From Paralcaligenes ureilyticus (lineage in GTDB: Bacteria; Pseudomonadota; Gammaproteobacteria; Burkholderiales; Burkholderiaceae_B), in NCBI RefSeq assembly GCF_004346225.1, contig NZ_SMAJ01000005.1, positions 62,001-126,000 on the forward strand: a stretch of DNA of 64,000 nt, given 5' to 3'. Shown here piece after piece: positions 54,383 to 64,000 of the stretch. Below the pieces are notes generated by a model, which was given only the letters and a program-made list of their open reading frames with translations, searched no databases and had not been told where the DNA came from. Position 1 is the stretch's first letter. Every line of letters begins with the position of its first letter. Both the position numbers and the translations under genes were made by a program.

Positions 54383-55891
54383 TTAAGGCTTGCGGTACCC
54401 CGCCTTGACCATTTCGAAGCTGAACATGCGGCAGTCCAGGGCGCCGTTGTACAGGGGGTAGCGGCGTTTGGGCTTCAAGCGCAGCAACTGGGGCAGGTCC
54501 AGGTCGCTGGAAATGATGCTGATTTCCCATCCGCTATAGTTTCTTTTAAGGTTTTCCGACCAGGCGCGCCATAAACCCGCTTCGTCGGCGGCCATGCGTT
54601 CCCCGTAGGGAGGGTTGGTAATCAGCCAGCCTGATTCGGCGGGCGGTGCAACCTCGCGCGCGTCGCCCACTTCAAACCGTATCGAGTCGGTCGTCAGCCA
54701 CGCTCTTTCGGTGTTGCGCTGGGCGGCCTCGATCGCCTGCGGGTCCAGGTCGTAGCCGACCAGCGGGCTTTCCAGTTGCGGTGCAATATGGGTGCGCGCT
54801 TCATCTTTGATATCGCGCCAGTGCCGGGCATCGTGGTCGCGCAAGCGCTCGAAACCGAAGGGGCGCCAGATGCCGGCCGGCACGCCCAGGGCAATCCAGG
54901 CTGCTTCGATAAGAATGGTGCCGCTGCCGCAGAAGGGGTCGAGCAGGGGCTGGGATGGATCCCAGCCCGAAAGCGCCAACAGGCCGGCAGCCAGGTTTTC
55001 GCGTAGCGGAGCGCTGCCTTTGTCGAGCCGCCAGCCGCGTTTGAACAGCGACTCGCCCGACGTGTCCAGGTACAGCGTGGCCGTGTCTTCGCTTAGAAAC
55101 AGGTGAACGCGCGCATCGGGCCTTACCGTATCAATATCGGGGCGTGCGCCTTCGCGGTCGCGCAAACGGTCGCAAATCCCATCCTTGGCGCGCAGATTGC
55201 AATATTGCAGGCTTTTCATGGGGCTGCGTATGGCAGAGGTGTCTACGCGTAGGCTGTGTTCCGCGCCGAACCAGCGCTCCCAAGGCGTTTGATAGGCAAG
55301 ATCGAGAATGTCGTCTTCGTGATGCGCCGGGCCATGCGCCACCTGGACCAGAATACGGGTGGCCAGCCGCGAATATAGATTGGCGCGCTCGATGCCCGTC
55401 CAGTCGGCCATAAAGTGGCATCCGGCACGGGCGGTCTGCACCTGATCGAAGCCCAGCGCCTGTAGTTCAGCGGCCAGCGCTTCTTCGATACCTTGCGGAC
55501 AAGGTGCGAAAACGGGAAAAATCTCGGCTTGAGCCGCAGGCCGGGGGCGCCGGTGGACGCGCGGCGCAGTGACTTCGTTGCGATCGCGCCCATCGGCGGG
55601 CACGGCGTCGGGTGTGGAATGTTCGTGGGGAAAAGATTCCGTCTCGAAACGAGGTTCCCGTTGGCGGCTGCTCCCCACTGGCTTATGGCTTGTCTCAGCT
55701 CTTGGCGCAGCGGGCTCTACTGGAACTTCTCGCGTGGGCGCCGCACGCTGTTGACTTCGCGCACGGTCTTGCTGGGCGACCTGCCGCGCGCGGCCGCCCG
55801 CGCGCTGGCGACGTTCGGCCGGTATGTCGGGCGAGTTGGCGGCAGTTTTCTTGATTGCCAGGATTTTGCGGGGTTTGGAGCTATCGGTCAT
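54383..55891 (-). CDS. rlmL: THUMP-domain 23S rRNA guanine-N2 methyltransferase (RlmL/YcbY N-half type)
   Basis: ATG 55891 (MTDSSKPRKILAIKKTA) is used; 502 residues. Residues 1-120 are basic, Arg/Ala/Pro-rich and probably disordered. Then a THUMP domain (about 125-230) and a Rossmann methyltransferase with DPFCGSGTILIEAAW (SAM loop) and NPPYGERM (catalytic). This is the class that makes m2G2445 of 23S rRNA; the RlmK half found in enterobacteria is absent, as in many betaproteobacteria. Confidence 0.88.
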   Translation of the reverse strand: MTDSSKPRKILAIKKTAANSPDIPAERRQRAGGRARQVAQQDRARSQQRAAPTREVPVEPAAPRAETSHKPVGSSRQREPRFETESFPHEHSTPDAVPADGRDRNEVTAPRVHRRPRPAAQAEIFPVFAPCPQGIEEALAAELQALGFDQVQTARAGCHFMADWTGIERANLYSRLATRILVQVAHGPAHHEDDILDLAYQTPWERWFGAEHSLRVDTSAIRSPMKSLQYCNLRAKDGICDRLRDREGARPDIDTVRPDARVHLFLSEDTATLYLDTSGESLFKRGWRLDKGSAPLRENLAAGLLALSGWDPSQPLLDPFCGSGTILIEAAWIALGVPAGIWRPFGFERLRDHDARHWRDIKDEARTHIAPQLESPLVGYDLDPQAIEAAQRNTERAWLTTDSIRFEVGDAREVAPPAESGWLITNPPYGERMAADEAGLWRAWSENLKRNYSGWEISIISSDLDLPQLLRLKPKRRYPLYNGALDCRMFSFEMVKAGYRKP

Positions 55892-55902
55892 AGGGTCAGG
55901 AA

Positions 55903-56319
55903 TCAAAAGGGCCGGACTACGACCAGAACAATAATGATCAGTAAAAGGATAACGGGTATTTCGTTAAACCATCGGTAAAACCGGTGGCTGCGGGTATTTT
56001 GGCCGGCTGCGAATTTTTTCAACAACAGGCCGCAAGCATAGTGGTAGGCAACGAGCACGACGACAAAGAACAGCTTGGCATGCATCCAGCCTTGGCCTTG
56101 GCCGATTCGATAGCCCAGAAACAGCCACAGGCCGAAGATAAGCGCCAGGGCCGCCAGCGGAGTAACGAAGCGGTACAGGCGGCGCGCCATACCCAACAGG
56201 CAGGCCGTCGTGGCCGGGTCCTGCGTTTGCGCCAGATTGACGTAAATGCGCGGCAGGTAGAACAGGCCGGCAAACCACGAGATGACAAACAGGATATGGA
56301 AGGTTTTGATCCAGAGCAT
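55903..56319 (-). CDS. hemJ: Protoporphyrinogen IX oxidase HemJ
   Basis: Start at 56319 (MLWIKTFHILFVISWFAGLF); 138 residues, four transmembrane helices. The conserved His in KTFHILFVISWFAG and Arg/Lys pattern LPRIYV and GWMHAKLFFVVVLVAYH fit the HemJ (UPF0093/CopD-like) family, which oxidises protoporphyrinogen IX in bacteria lacking HemG or HemY. It lies between proA and rlmL, 11 bp from each. Confidence 0.88.
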   Translation of the reverse strand: MLWIKTFHILFVISWFAGLFYLPRIYVNLAQTQDPATTACLLGMARRLYRFVTPLAALALIFGLWLFLGYRIGQGQGWMHAKLFFVVVLVAYHYACGLLLKKFAAGQNTRSHRFYRWFNEIPVILLLIIIVLVVVRPF

Positions 56320-56330
56320 GTATGAGGGCC

Positions 56331-57632
56331 TTAGCCGCGTAATTGGCCTTCGCCGGACAGAACCCATTTCAGCGTGGTCAGGCCTTCGAGCCCGACCGGG
56401 CCGCGTGCATGCAGACGGTTGGTTGAAACGCCGATTTCGGCGCCCAGGCCGTATTCATAGCCATCGGCAAAACAGGTGGGCAGGTTGACATACACGGAGC
56501 TGGAGTCGACCTCGCGCTGGAAGCGCTGAGCCGCCGACAGGCTTTCGGTGACGATGGACTCGGTGTGGCCCGAGCCCCAGCGCGCGATGTGGTCGATAGC
56601 CTCGTCGAGGCTGTCGACGACCCGAATTGCCAGTATTGCAGCCAGATATTCGGTGTCCCAATCTTCGTCGGTGGCCGGGACGGCAGACGGGATCAGTACG
56701 CGGGTTCGTTCGCAGCCGCGCAGTTCGACCCCGAGTGCGGTCAGGCTCGCGCCCAGGCGAGGCAATACCCGGTTGGCGATATCCCGGTGCACCAGCAGAG
56801 TTTCCATGGCGCCGCATATGCCGTAGCGATAGGTTTTGGCGTTGACGGCGATGTCGTGGGCACGGTCGGGATCGGCGGCGGCATCGATATAAACGTGGCA
56901 ATTGCCGTCCAGGTGTTTGATCAGCGGTACCCTGGATTCGGCCGCCAGCCTGGCGATCAGCCCCTTGCCGCCGCGCGGGATGATGACGTCGATGTAATCG
57001 GTCAGGGTGATCATCTGGCCCACTGCCGCTCGATCGGTGGTGCCGACCACCTGCACGGCATGGGCGGGCAGGTTCGCCTCGGCCAGGCCTTCCTGGATAA
57101 TTGCACCCAGCGCCCGGTTGGAATGGAAGGCTTCGCTGCCGCCGCGCAGAATCGTGGCATTGCCCGATTTGAGGCAAAGCGCGGCCGCATCGATGGTGAC
57201 ATTGGGGCGCGACTCGTAAATAATGCCGATGACTCCCAGCGGTACACGCATTTGCGCCACGCGCATGCCGTTGGGACGGATGAGCGACGCGGTCAGGCTG
57301 CCGACCGGATCAGGCATGTCGGCGATTTGCATCAGGCCCGCGGCCATGGTGTCCAGGGCCTTGTCTGACAGCGTCAGGCGATCGATCAAGGCGGGAGCCA
57401 GTTCAGCCGCTTTGGCCGCCGCCAGATCGATGGCGTTTTGCTCTTGCAGATAGCCGCGTCTGGCTTGCAGGCGTGCCGCCATGGCGCGCAGCGCGCAGGC
57501 CTTGGCTTGCCCCGGCGCTTTCATCATGAGGCGCGACGCGCGGCGGGCCTGCTGGCCCAGCGCCGTCATGTCGCAAGTGGCCGCGTCGTGCGGCGCGGCG
57601 TGGGCAAGGGGGGAATCGGTCATGGTCGTCAT
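56331..57632 (-). CDS. proA: Gamma-glutamyl phosphate reductase
   Basis: A 433-residue NADPH-dependent enzyme of proline synthesis. Features: [50 protein letters not shown], the catalytic Cys in [19 protein letters not shown], and [20 protein letters not shown]. Some usually conserved residues differ (YRYGIC for QRPGVC; PTCFADG for PTRFADG), but the core is intact. proB is not adjacent. It follows holA after 19 bp. Confidence 0.95.
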   Translation of the reverse strand: MTTMTDSPLAHAAPHDAATCDMTALGQQARRASRLMMKAPGQAKACALRAMAARLQARRGYLQEQNAIDLAAAKAAELAPALIDRLTLSDKALDTMAAGLMQIADMPDPVGSLTASLIRPNGMRVAQMRVPLGVIGIIYESRPNVTIDAAALCLKSGNATILRGGSEAFHSNRALGAIIQEGLAEANLPAHAVQVVGTTDRAAVGQMITLTDYIDVIIPRGGKGLIARLAAESRVPLIKHLDGNCHVYIDAAADPDRAHDIAVNAKTYRYGICGAMETLLVHRDIANRVLPRLGASLTALGVELRGCERTRVLIPSAVPATDEDWDTEYLAAILAIRVVDSLDEAIDHIARWGSGHTESIVTESLSAAQRFQREVDSSSVYVNLPTCFADGYEYGLGAEIGVSTNRLHARGPVGLEGLTTLKWVLSGEGQLRG

Positions 57633-57651
57633 CGTATGAAGTATTCGGTGA

Positions 57652-58704
57652 TTATCTCAGTTTGGCGACGGCAATGCGCAGGGTTAGCCGCGCCAACTCT
57701 TCCCAGGGGTCGTTCAGGCGCCCGTGCACTTTCAGCCCCTTGATCAGCCGGTCGACTTCGTGGGCGTGCAGCACCGCGGCGGGCCATGCTTTGGGCGGCA
57801 TCCGGGCCAGCGTCTGGCGCACCAGGTGTTCGCGTGCGCCAAAAATGCGCTGGCGGCGCATCTCGCCGCCCAGGTCGTGGCCGCCGGCCTGCGCCATCGC
57901 CAGGCGCGCCATGACGCGAATTTCTTCACCGATGGCCCACAGTACGAGCGGCAGGGCCTCGCCTTCGGCGCGCAGCCCGGCCAATATGGTCAGCGCACGG
58001 GCCGGCTGGCCGGCCAGCATAGCGTCGCGCAAGCCGAATACATCGTAGCGTGCGACGTTGAGCACCGCACGCTCGACGTCGCCGGCGTCGATCTTGCCCT
58101 CGGGATACAGCAGGGCCAGTTTTTGTACTTCCTGAAAGGCCGCCAACAGGTTGCCTTCGACCTTGTCGGCCATCCATTCCAGTGTGGCCGCGTCCAGGCG
58201 CTGGTTTTGCCTGGCCAGCCGTTGCGCGATCCACTGTGGCAACGCCGTGCGTTCAACGTTGGCCAGCTCGATAGAGGTGCCGGCCTGCATCAGGCTGCCG
58301 GCCCATTTGCTTGCCGCGGTGGCGCGATCCAGGCGCGGCAGGCTGATCAGCACCACGGTGTCGGCGAGCTCATGTGCCTGCACCATCGACGACAGCTTCG
58401 TCAGTGTTTCGCCGCCTGTCTTGCCAGGCTTGCCGGTGGGAATTTTCATTTCGACCAGGCGCTTGTCGCCAAATAGCGAAATATTCTGGGTCGCGGCCAT
58501 GACCGTGCTCCAGTCGCTGCGGGCGTCCAGCATGAGGCTGACGCGTTCGGCGTAGCCTGCCCGCGTTGCCGCGGCACGCAAGCCGTCCATGGCTTCGATG
58601 ACCAGCAACGGCTCGTCGCCCGAGACAACGTACATTGCATCAAGCGAGGCCTGTGTCTGCTGCAGATGTTGCAGCAGGCTGTCGATGTCGAGGCGGCGTC
58701 CCAT
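57652..58704 (-). CDS. holA: DNA polymerase III subunit delta
   Basis: Start at 58704 ([20 protein letters not shown]), 350 residues. Delta opens the beta clamp as part of the clamp loader. Features: [20 protein letters not shown] near the N-terminus, [36 protein letters not shown] and a helical collar domain at the C-terminus. It lies 7 bp after lptE, the conserved leuS-lptE-holA order. Confidence 0.95.
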   Translation of the reverse strand: MGRRLDIDSLLQHLQQTQASLDAMYVVSGDEPLLVIEAMDGLRAAATRAGYAERVSLMLDARSDWSTVMAATQNISLFGDKRLVEMKIPTGKPGKTGGETLTKLSSMVQAHELADTVVLISLPRLDRATAASKWAGSLMQAGTSIELANVERTALPQWIAQRLARQNQRLDAATLEWMADKVEGNLLAAFQEVQKLALLYPEGKIDAGDVERAVLNVARYDVFGLRDAMLAGQPARALTILAGLRAEGEALPLVLWAIGEEIRVMARLAMAQAGGHDLGGEMRRQRIFGAREHLVRQTLARMPPKAWPAAVLHAHEVDRLIKGLKVHGRLNDPWEELARLTLRIAVAKLR

Positions 58705-58711
58705 AGTGGCT

Positions 58712-59458
58712 TCAGTACACGCCCGCCCCCGGTTCGATGCGGGGAATGCTCCAGGGTACGGCGGCGGGCGCCGCATTGTGGCCGGAGGGAATATCGGCTG
58801 GGTTGATCTTGATGTTTTGTGTGCCGGCACGGCGGGCGGCTTCGATGACGTCGGGCGCACTCAGGCGGCGCACAACCCGGTCCACCAGGCCTTGTTGCAT
58901 TTCTTTGAAGACCGTGCCGATTTCGCCTTGCTTGGCCTGGACCGCATTAGGATCGTAGGGCAGGTCGCGCGACGAGGTGAGCGTCGTGGGTGCCATCAGG
59001 ATATGGCCTTTGGCGTCGACCACTTCGAAGGTAAACGTTAAATTCAATTCGTACTCGTCGACCAGGCCTTGTGCATTGATCGACAACTGGCGCAGCGACT
59101 GATTACTGGCCAGCTGTATCAGCTTGGCCTGCGCGAGGGCGGCGTCCTCGACAATACGCGTGTTGGGCGAGCTGGCCTCGATGGCGCGGCGCATTTGCGC
59201 GCCGAACGCCGAGTTTTCGGCGATATTGGTGTACAGGCTGTCGAAGGGCAAGGGCGCCGTGCCGCGCAGATGGAATCCGCAGGCTGCGAGCAGGGTGCAT
59301 AGCAAGGCGCACGCCAGCCCGCGCACGCTCTGTTGCGCAAGGCGAGCATGTAACGGCGCCCCAGCATGTAGCGGCACCCCTTGTGGGTGCCACCGCCCGC
59401 TCACACCGCGTTGCATGGGACGGACAGCGCCTGGACGCCGGAGCGAGAAACGAGGCAT
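58712..59458 (-). CDS. lptE: LPS-assembly lipoprotein LptE, start uncertain
   Basis: An outer-membrane lipoprotein that plugs LptD. Lipobox LLAAC (CALLCTLLAACGFHLRGT) precedes the mature part with PNTRIVEDAALAQAKLIQLA and QRSL-type strands. ATG 59458 lies 7 bp past leuS, but then the signal would be about 60 residues and include a REP unit (WHPQGVPLH). More plausible starts are GTG 59377, inside the REP unit, or GTG 59326 (VRGLACALLCTLLAAC), just after it. The frame is open throughout, so the REP can be crossed without a stop. Function is firm, start is not. Confidence 0.85.
   Translation of the reverse strand: MPRFSLRRPGAVRPMQRGVSGRWHPQGVPLHAGAPLHARLAQQSVRGLACALLCTLLAACGFHLRGTAPLPFDSLYTNIAENSAFGAQMRRAIEASSPNTRIVEDAALAQAKLIQLASNQSLRQLSINAQGLVDEYELNLTFTFEVVDAKGHILMAPTTLTSSRDLPYDPNAVQAKQGEIGTVFKEMQQGLVDRVVRRLSAPDVIEAARRAGTQNIKINPADIPSGHNAAPAAVPWSIPRIEPGAGVY
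59349..59392 (+). repeat. REP-like unit at the lptE start, with duplicated head
   Basis: Full plus unit 59367-59392 (GGCACCC stem) preceded by a partial head copy (59349-59362). Read on the minus strand it is in the lptE frame and could contain the start codon. Confidence 0.87.
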
Positions 59459-59465
59459 AAATGAT

Positions 59466-62120
59466 TTATCCCACAACATTGACGAGTTTGCCGGGTACGA
59501 CGATAGTTCGTTTGACAGGGCGCCCTTCAAGAAAGCGGCCAACCGCTTCGTGCGCGACAGCCAGCGTTTCAATGTCGGCCTTGCTCGCGCTGTGGGCCAC
59601 GGTGAGCGCGCCGCGCAGTTTACCGTTGACTTGCAGCACGAGTTCGATTTCGTCGGCGATCAATGCCGTTGCATCCAGAGCGGGCCAGGGGGCGTCGAGC
59701 AGGTCGCCGTAGGCTTGGTCGTAGCCCATATCCTGCCAGAGCTGCCAAGTGATGTGAGGCACGACCGGATACAGTACGCGCAACAGGATTCCAAGGGTTT
59801 CGGCCAAGGCTTGTGTGGCGCGCGGGCTGTCGTCCAGCTTGGCCGATTCGATGGCATTGAGCATTTTCATGCTGGTCGATACCACCGTGTTGTATTGGAT
59901 GCGCTGGTAATCGTAGTCAGCCTGCTTGAGCAGACTGTATATTTCGCGGCGCAAGGCTTTGGTGGCCTCGTCGGCGGGCGCTTCGGCCTGTACGTTATGC
60001 GCTGCCGCAACCCGGGCTTGCCGGCCATGGCACAGCGCCCAGAGTTTGCGCAGAAAGCGGTGGGCGCCTTCGACGCCGGAATCGGACCATTCGAGCGTTT
60101 GTTCGGGGGGGCTGGCAAACATGACGAACAGGCGTGCCGTGTCGGCGCCCAGCGTGTCAATGAGGGATTGCGGGTCGACGCCATTGTTCTTGGACTTGGA
60201 CATGGTGCCGATACCGCCGTACTGAATGGCCGAGCCATCCGAGCGCCGGCGTGCGCCCGTGATGGCGCCCTTTGCGTCGTAGATGTTTTCGACCTCTTCG
60301 GGCCAAAAATATTCGATGCCGCCATGTGCGTTCTTGCGCGAGTAGATATGGTTGAGCACCATGCCCTGGCACAAGAGCCTGGTGAACGGTTCGTCAAATT
60401 TCAGCATGCCCAGATCGCGCATGACGCGCGTCCAGAAGCGCGCGTACAACAGATGCAGCACCGCGTGCTCGATGCCGCCGATGTACTGGTCCATAGGCAT
60501 CCAGTAATCGTTGCGGGCATCGATCATGGCCTGATCGTTGCCCGGCGACGTGTAACGCATGAAATACCAGGATGAATCCACGAAGGTATCCATGGTGTCG
60601 GTTTCACGTCGCGCCGCCTTTCCGCAACGCGGGCATGAGCAAGATAGGAACGCTTCATGTTTGGTCAGAGGGTTGCCGCTGCCGTCTGGGATCAGGTCGT
60701 CGGGCAGTACCACCGGCAAATCCTGCTCTGGAACCGGGACTGGGCCACAGTCTGGGCAATGGATGATGGGGATGGGCGTGCCCCAATAGCGTTGGCGCGA
60801 AATGCCCCAGTCGCGCAAGCGCCAGGTGGTCTGTTTTTCGCCCAGATTTTTTTCCGCCAGGTCGCGGGCTACGGCATTGACGGCGTCGCCAGTGCTCAGG
60901 CCGTCGTATTTGCCCGAGTGCATGGTGCGGCCTGTTTGCTTGTCGCCATACCATTCCTGCCAGGCGTCCGTGCTATAGGTTTTGCCTTCGTGGGCAATGA
61001 CCTGCGCGATGGGCAGCCCGTATTTTTTGGCAAAGGCAAAGTCACGTTCGTCGTGGCCGGGCACGCCCATGACGGCCCCGTCGCCATAGCTCATCAGCAC
61101 GTAATTGCCAACCCATACGTCCACAAGAGCGCCGGTAATCGGGTGCGTGACGGCAAGCCCCGTAGGCATGCCCTCTTTTTCGCGCGTGGCCAATTCAGCC
61201 TCGGTTGTGCCACCTTGTTTGCAGGCCTCGATGAACGCGGCCAGCTCGGGCCGGCTTTGAGCGGCGTGCGTCGCCAGCGGATGTTCGGGCGCCACGGCGC
61301 AAAAGGTCACGCCCATGATGGTGTCGGCGCGCGTCGTAAAGACGTACAGGCGTCCATCTTGTATCAGTTTGCCGTCGTTGTTTTTGATCGTGTGTGTAAA
61401 CGCAAAGCGCACGCCTTCGCTTTTGCCGATCCAGTTTTCCTGCATCAGGCGTACGCGTTCGGGCCAGCCGGGCAGTTCGTTTTGCACGTGTTCGAGCAGC
61501 TCGTCGGCGTAGTCGGTGATGCGCAGGTAATAGCCCGGAATCTCGCGTTTTTCAACCAGGGCGCCCGAGCGCCAGCCGCGCCCGTCTATGACCTGCTCGT
61601 TGGCCAGCACCGTGTTGTCGACGGGATCCCAGTTGACGACCTGAGTCTTGCGGTAGGCGATGCCTTTTTCCAGCATCTTCAGGAACAGCCATTGATTCCA
61701 TTTGTAGTATTTTGGATCGCAGGCGCACATTTCGCGCGACCAGTCGATGGCCAGCCCCATCGCCTGCATCTGCTTCTTCATGTAGGCGATGTTGTCGTAA
61801 GTCCATTTGGCCGGCGGCACCTTGGATTTGATGGCGGCGTTTTCCGCCGGCATGCCGAATGCGTCCCAGCCCATGGGCATCAGCACGTTATAGCCGCGCA
61901 TGCGCAACTGGCGCGTCATCATGTCGTTGATCGTGTAGTTGCGTACATGCCCCATGTGCAGCTTGCCGCTGGGGTAGGGCAGCATGGAGCAGGCATAGAA
62001 CTTGGGTTTGGCCGAGCCATCGGGAAATGTGGCGTGTTCGACGACGCGGTACGCATCGCGCGCTTGCCAGTTTTGATGGGAGGCCGATTCGACGGCAATG
62101 GGGTTGTAGCGTTCCTGCAT
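59466..62120 (-). CDS. leuS: Leucyl-tRNA synthetase
   Basis: Start at 62120 ([18 protein letters not shown]), 884 residues; a GTG at 62150 is less family-like. Class I motifs: [15 protein letters not shown] (HIGH-type) and TMSKSKNNG (KMSKS). The CP1 editing domain ([20 protein letters not shown]) is present. Upstream gene of the leuS-lptE-holA-proA cluster; the rpmG terminator lies just before it. Confidence 0.97.
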   Translation of the reverse strand: MQERYNPIAVESASHQNWQARDAYRVVEHATFPDGSAKPKFYACSMLPYPSGKLHMGHVRNYTINDMMTRQLRMRGYNVLMPMGWDAFGMPAENAAIKSKVPPAKWTYDNIAYMKKQMQAMGLAIDWSREMCACDPKYYKWNQWLFLKMLEKGIAYRKTQVVNWDPVDNTVLANEQVIDGRGWRSGALVEKREIPGYYLRITDYADELLEHVQNELPGWPERVRLMQENWIGKSEGVRFAFTHTIKNNDGKLIQDGRLYVFTTRADTIMGVTFCAVAPEHPLATHAAQSRPELAAFIEACKQGGTTEAELATREKEGMPTGLAVTHPITGALVDVWVGNYVLMSYGDGAVMGVPGHDERDFAFAKKYGLPIAQVIAHEGKTYSTDAWQEWYGDKQTGRTMHSGKYDGLSTGDAVNAVARDLAEKNLGEKQTTWRLRDWGISRQRYWGTPIPIIHCPDCGPVPVPEQDLPVVLPDDLIPDGSGNPLTKHEAFLSCSCPRCGKAARRETDTMDTFVDSSWYFMRYTSPGNDQAMIDARNDYWMPMDQYIGGIEHAVLHLLYARFWTRVMRDLGMLKFDEPFTRLLCQGMVLNHIYSRKNAHGGIEYFWPEEVENIYDAKGAITGARRRSDGSAIQYGGIGTMSKSKNNGVDPQSLIDTLGADTARLFVMFASPPEQTLEWSDSGVEGAHRFLRKLWALCHGRQARVAAAHNVQAEAPADEATKALRREIYSLLKQADYDYQRIQYNTVVSTSMKMLNAIESAKLDDSPRATQALAETLGILLRVLYPVVPHITWQLWQDMGYDQAYGDLLDAPWPALDATALIADEIELVLQVNGKLRGALTVAHSASKADIETLAVAHEAVGRFLEGRPVKRTIVVPGKLVNVVG

Positions 62121-62170
62121 GGGATTCGGGTGGCTTATCGGTGGATGCACAAGCTCTGCATTATAGGGCG

Positions 62171-62201
62171 CAAAAAAAAGCCCTGCCGTAGCAGGGCTTT
62201 T
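62171..62201 (-). terminator. Intrinsic terminator of the rpmB-rpmG operon
   Basis: An 11-bp stem AAAAGCCCTGC/GCAGGGCTTTT with loop CGTA, followed on the minus strand by a long T-run. It sits 13 bp past the rpmG stop. Confidence 0.93.
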
Positions 62202-62213
62202 ACAGAAAACCGT

Positions 62214-62381
62214 TTATTTAAGCTTGGTTTCTTTGTAGTCGACGTGCTTGCGAGCAACCGGATCAAATTTCTTGATCAGCATTTTCTCGGGCGTGGTGCG
62301 CTTGTTTTTGGTAGTCGTGTAAAAGTGACCTGTGCCTGCGGTGGACTCGAGTTTGATTTTCTCGCGGATACCTTTTGCCAT
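62214..62381 (-). CDS. rpmG: 50S ribosomal protein L33
   Basis: A 55-residue protein ([20 protein letters not shown] ... [11 protein letters not shown]). It has the L33 pattern with [13 protein letters not shown] and [10 protein letters not shown]; the zinc-binding Cys pairs are absent (C-minus form). GAGCT-type leader precedes ATG 62381. It lies 36 bp downstream of rpmB, the common rpmB-rpmG pair. Confidence 0.95.
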   Translation of the reverse strand: MAKGIREKIKLESTAGTGHFYTTTKNKRTTPEKMLIKKFDPVARKHVDYKETKLK

Positions 62382-62417
62382 GATGAGCTCCTGATGGTTA
62401 GAACGCTAGCGCCGGCA

Positions 62418-62654
62418 TCAAGCCAGTGCGCCACGGGCGCGCAAATCGGCCAAAACGACATCGATGCCGTTCTTGTCGATGGTGCGGATCGCCTTGGCGC
62501 TAACGCGCAGGCGCACCCAGCGGTTTTCGCTCTCGACCCAGAAACGGCGCGATTGCAGGTTAGGTAAGAAGCGACGCTTGGTTTTGTTGTTTGCGTGCGA
62601 AACATTGTTGCCCGTCATTGGGCCTTTGCCGGTAACTTGGCATACGCGTGCCAT
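62418..62654 (-). CDS. rpmB: 50S ribosomal protein L28
   Basis: A 78-residue protein: [20 protein letters not shown], then [20 protein letters not shown] and a C-terminal [23 protein letters not shown] precedes ATG 62654. First gene of rpmB-rpmG. Confidence 0.97.
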   Translation of the reverse strand: MARVCQVTGKGPMTGNNVSHANNKTKRRFLPNLQSRRFWVESENRWVRLRVSAKAIRTIDKNGIDVVLADLRARGALA

Positions 62655-62759
62655 GGTTATACCCCTTGATGATCTGATTATCTAATCTGCAGCCAGTTAA
62701 AAGACCGGACCGGTGATGTTCGTAAAGCCTGACAGTCTACTACGGTTTACCGTCTGGAA

Positions 62760-63953
62760 TCAAGTTGATCGTAGCGCAATGCGTCCAAATAGCCATGAGA
62801 GGCACGCGCATAGCGCCAGCAGGCCGGTTAAAGGCAGGGGCGTACTGGACTGCCATTCGCTCACGGCCAGGCCGGACAAAGCACCGCAAAGCATCTGCAG
62901 GGTGCCCATCAACGCCGAGGCCACGCCCAGGCGCCCGCCTTGCTCGGCCAGGGCCAGCGCGGCGGCATTGGGATTGACGAAACCCTGGCTTGCCATGAAG
63001 CACATCAGGCACAGCATCAGGATAAACAGCGTCATGCCACCCGTCAGGGTAATCAGCAGCGCCGCGAGGGTGGCGCAGGCCAGGGTGATCTGCGCGTTTT
63101 TCAGTAACGCCTGGGGGGTATGGCGATTGAGCAGCCGTGCGCTGATCTGCGAGGCGACGATCAGCGCAGCGGCGTTCAGGCCGAATAAAAAACCGAAATA
63201 TTTTGGGTCCACATGAAAAATTTCGATAAATACGCGCGGAGAACCGGCGATATAGGCAAACATGCCGGCCGAGCCCAACCCCCCCGCCAGCGTGTAACAC
63301 ATGAATTTCCGGTGGCGCATCAGTCCCCAATAGTTGCGGGCAATGGTCGAAATCCGCAGCGCAATGACCTTTTCCGGCGGCAGCGTTTCGCGCATGGTGC
63401 GGGCCACCGCAATGAGCAGCAGCAAGCCGCCGGTGGCCATGATGGCGAACAGGCCGCGCCAGCTGCCGAAAATCAGGACTTGTCCGCCCAGCAGCGGGGC
63501 AAGGATGGGCGTCACGCCCATTACCAGTATCAATAAGGACAGGGCCTTGGCGGCGTCGCGGGTATCGAAATTGTCCCGGATGACGGCACGCGGGATGACC
63601 ATGCCGGAGGCGCCGCCAAAGGCCTGTACGATGCGCCATAAGGTCAGATGCTCGACGTTGTCGGTCAGGCCGCAGGCGATCGAGGCGACGATGAACAGCA
63701 CCAGACCTGCCATCAGGGGAAGCTTGCGGCCGTAGCGATCGGCAAAAGGGCCATAGAAAATCTGTGCCAGAGCCAGCCCGAACAGGTAGCTCGCCAAGGT
63801 GCGTTCCACCTGCCCCTGGGTGGAGTGCAACCCGGCTACGATGGAGGGAAACGCAGGCAGGTACATGTCGATAGCCAGCGGGCCAAGCGCTGTCAGCAGG
63901 CCCATCAGGATGAGCCAACCCGGTATGGCTTGTTTGTTTTTGGCAGATGGCAT
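62760..63953 (-). CDS. Bcr/CflA-family MFS drug exporter
   Basis: A 397-residue 12-helix transporter with the DHA1 motifs LGPLAIDMYLPAFPSIVAGL (motif D), YGPFADRYGRKLPLMAGLVL (motif A) and MGVTPILAPLLGGQVL (motif C). Bcr/CflA proteins export bicyclomycin, sulfonamides, chloramphenicol or metabolites such as cysteine; the substrate here is unknown. It lies 105 bp upstream of rpmB, in the same direction. The last 47 bp of the window (63954-64000) hold its leader only. Confidence 0.9.
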   Translation of the reverse strand: MPSAKNKQAIPGWLILMGLLTALGPLAIDMYLPAFPSIVAGLHSTQGQVERTLASYLFGLALAQIFYGPFADRYGRKLPLMAGLVLFIVASIACGLTDNVEHLTLWRIVQAFGGASGMVIPRAVIRDNFDTRDAAKALSLLILVMGVTPILAPLLGGQVLIFGSWRGLFAIMATGGLLLLIAVARTMRETLPPEKVIALRISTIARNYWGLMRHRKFMCYTLAGGLGSAGMFAYIAGSPRVFIEIFHVDPKYFGFLFGLNAAALIVASQISARLLNRHTPQALLKNAQITLACATLAALLITLTGGMTLFILMLCLMCFMASQGFVNPNAAALALAEQGGRLGVASALMGTLQMLCGALSGLAVSEWQSSTPLPLTGLLALCACLSWLFGRIALRST

Positions 63954-64000
63954 GTAAGGAAGGTACGAGCTGCGCCGGCCCGATCAGGGAAACCCGTCGT

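Noticed and set aside
56331-57632. ProA as a pseudoenzyme owing to unusual residues near the catalytic Cys
   Set aside because: The Cys itself, the cofactor motifs and full length are retained.

Overview
The window is a GC-rich stretch of a Gram-negative betaproteobacterial chromosome, most likely from the family Alcaligenaceae (the Bordetella/Achromobacter/Pusillimonas group). This rests on conserved gene orders: rpoE-rseA-rseB-degP-lepA-lepB-rnc-era-recO, pepA-holC opposite lptF, pyrG-kdsA-(DUF1330)-eno-ftsB, and leuS-lptE-holA-proA. The genus is inference. I saw no rRNA, tRNA, CRISPR array, insertion sequence, phage gene or plasmid gene.

Layout. 0-9.8 kb: envelope-stress sigma-E operon running into a translation, secretion and RNA-processing operon, ending in a short recO and a solitary PIN-domain gene. 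10-13 kb: small membrane-protein genes among repeats. 13-16.2 kb: holC and pepA opposite lptF. 16.3-20 kb: LysR regulator, mmsA, CysB-type regulator. 20-25 kb: complete branched-chain amino-acid-type ABC transporter (livFGMHK) and a DUF2325 gene behind a Fur-box-like site. 25.6-40.3 kb: NlpC/P60 lipoprotein, then acyl-CoA metabolism (prpE, acs, thioesterase, scoAB, ETF-quinone oxidoreductase), transporters, an unusual formyltransferase-ACT-ACT fusion, and an aminopeptidase P. 40.3-47.7 kb: pyrG-kdsA-DUF1330-eno-ftsB, interrupted by an MFS/MarR module and a large palindrome. 47.7-54.3 kb: PQQ-type sugar dehydrogenase, TadE-like protein, hslO, gamma-carbonic anhydrase, a C-terminally truncated AMP-ligase, an RDD protein and a 59-aa gene with a strong promoter. 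54.4-64 kb: rlmL, hemJ, proA, holA, lptE, leuS, rpmG, rpmB and a Bcr/CflA transporter.

The most distinctive content is repetitive DNA. About 32 copies of a 26-nt REP-like unit (head TGTAGCG or TGTAGTG, 7-bp stem, loop CTTGT or CTCGT) lie mostly at 3' ends of genes, singly or as inverted pairs with two kinds of spacer. At least four stem sequences occur and each keeps its pairing. Some units abut or supply stop codons, and several are read in frame inside genes (ygfX-like, thioesterase, probably lptE). A second class is long imperfect palindromes of about 200-240 nt. Two (9.8 and 43.3 kb) are homologous copies differing by paired compensatory changes along the stem. A third (25.4 kb) has similar architecture but different sequence. 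Their function cannot be read from the sequence.

Metabolically the window fits a short-chain-acid and amino-acid oxidiser: Liv-type uptake, MmsA, PrpE, Acs, ScoAB and ETF-QO feed acyl-CoA carbon and electrons into central metabolism. The rest is mostly housekeeping (LPS assembly, replication, translation, cell division).
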